Shown: positions 13,503 to 13,758 of the stretch, in pieces
Position numbering within the stretch: the first letter of the stretch is position 1
Layout: every line of letters starts with the position of its first letter
Assembly (NCBI GenBank): GCA_038252945.1
Contig: JBBSHN010000067.1
Location: forward strand, 1-13,758
Direction of reading: 5' to 3'
Source of the DNA: JAUJOE01 sp038252945
Lineage (GTDB): Bacteria > Actinomycetota > Actinomycetes > Propionibacteriales > Nocardioidaceae
Length of the DNA: 13,758 nucleotides
Position numbers and translations under genes: made by a program
Notes under the pieces: generated by a model
Told to the model about the DNA's origin: nothing
Database searches by the model: none
The model's input: only the letters and a program-made list of their open reading frames with translations

Positions 13503-13758
13503 TGCGGCACCACATCCAGCATGCGCCAAGCACCTCTTATCCACGTCAAATGGAAGTCGTCTCGCACCGTTGCTGAGTCGATGTGATGGAGTGGCCCTGA
13601 CGCGGTCGCACGCCACCTGCCGCTGTCGACCCGCAGGACTGAGGTAACGATCGGCTTTGCCCAAGGTTGCCCGGGCACTAGTGCAAGAGTTGACACCCGC
13701 CAGAACGCACCCTTCTGGAAGCCGCCGTTGGCCGAGAACCGGTCGATAGTGGCCGCCA
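13499..13758 (-). CDS. 3' part of an uncharacterised gene, cut by the window edge
   Basis: The frame stays open from the window edge to a TGA at 13501-13499, giving 86 codons. An internal GTG at 13696 exists, but the residues before it (for example ATIDRFSANGGFQKGAFW) are in the same style, so the true start is outside the window. The visible part alternates hydrophobic and polar residues, with VDSGRWRATASG and a closing DDFHLTWIRGAWRMLDVVPQ. This resembles the last strands of a cystatin- or NTF2-like fold found in small actinobacterial membrane-associated proteins, but the resemblance is weak. The stop overlaps the GTG of the PKD-like gene by 4 bases, so the two are very likely translated together. 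Confidence 0.6.
   Translation of the reverse strand, partial: AATIDRFSANGGFQKGAFWRVSTLALVPGQPWAKPIVTSVLRVDSGRWRATASGPLHHIDSATVRDDFHLTWIRGAWRMLDVVPQ

Noticed and set aside
13503..13664. Upstream extension of the PKD-like gene
   Set aside because: The signal peptide begins exactly at the GTG at 13502, and the extension lies over the upstream coupled gene in another frame.
1..13758. CRISPR array, tRNA, rRNA, transposase or integrase genes
   Set aside because: None seen: no regularly spaced repeats beyond the two-copy 18-mer, no cloverleaf noticed, and no mobile-element protein motifs in any plausible frame.

Overview
The window is high-GC DNA with actinobacterial gene order and promoter style: miaB, miaA, dapF, hflX, a DinG-type helicase, lexA and a LysM cell-division gene in one stretch, many GTG starts, and leaderless genes with a TANNNT -10 just before the start codon. 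The lexA operator fits the actinobacterial/Bacillus-type SOS box (TCGAAC-N4-GTTCGA), not the E. coli one. A member of Propionibacteriales such as Nocardioidaceae is my best guess from the general look of the genes; this is inference.

Layout. 1-258 holds no supportable gene. miaB (259-1743, +) meets a Nudix hydrolase (1740-2204, -) tail to tail with overlapping stop codons. A lipoprotein M1-type metallopeptidase (2349-3905, +), miaA (3902-4879) and dapF (4876-5739) form a run joined by 4-base stop/start overlaps. hflX (5800-7344, +) and a DinG-like helicase (7407-9542, +) follow, each with its own likely -10. lexA (9552-10271, -) converges on dinG and diverges from a LysM membrane protein (10425-10835, +). 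From about 10836 the window becomes accessory in character. It holds, all on the minus strand, a secreted HExxH metalloprotease (10934-12484), an exported PKD-like protein (12615-13502) and the 3' part of another gene (13499-13758) that overlaps the PKD gene by 4 bases.

How the genes work together. MiaA and MiaB carry out successive steps of tRNA A37 modification. DapF makes meso-diaminopimelate for lysine and peptidoglycan. HflX is a ribosome-associated GTPase. LexA, the DinG-type helicase and the LysM protein make a DNA-damage module. lexA has a promoter whose -35 lies inside a near-perfect SOS box. Both the dinG homologue and the LysM gene carry TTGTCGG-type elements at the spacing of the RecA-independent (PafBC-type) DNA-damage promoter of mycobacteria, and the LysM leader also contains a second, degenerate SOS-like palindrome. 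The LysM gene therefore looks controlled by both DNA-damage pathways.

The most unusual parts are this regulatory architecture, an 18-base tandem repeat carrying two -10-like hexamers just upstream of the secreted protease, and the coupled pair of uncharacterised genes at the right edge. No mobile element, CRISPR array, tRNA or rRNA was recognised.
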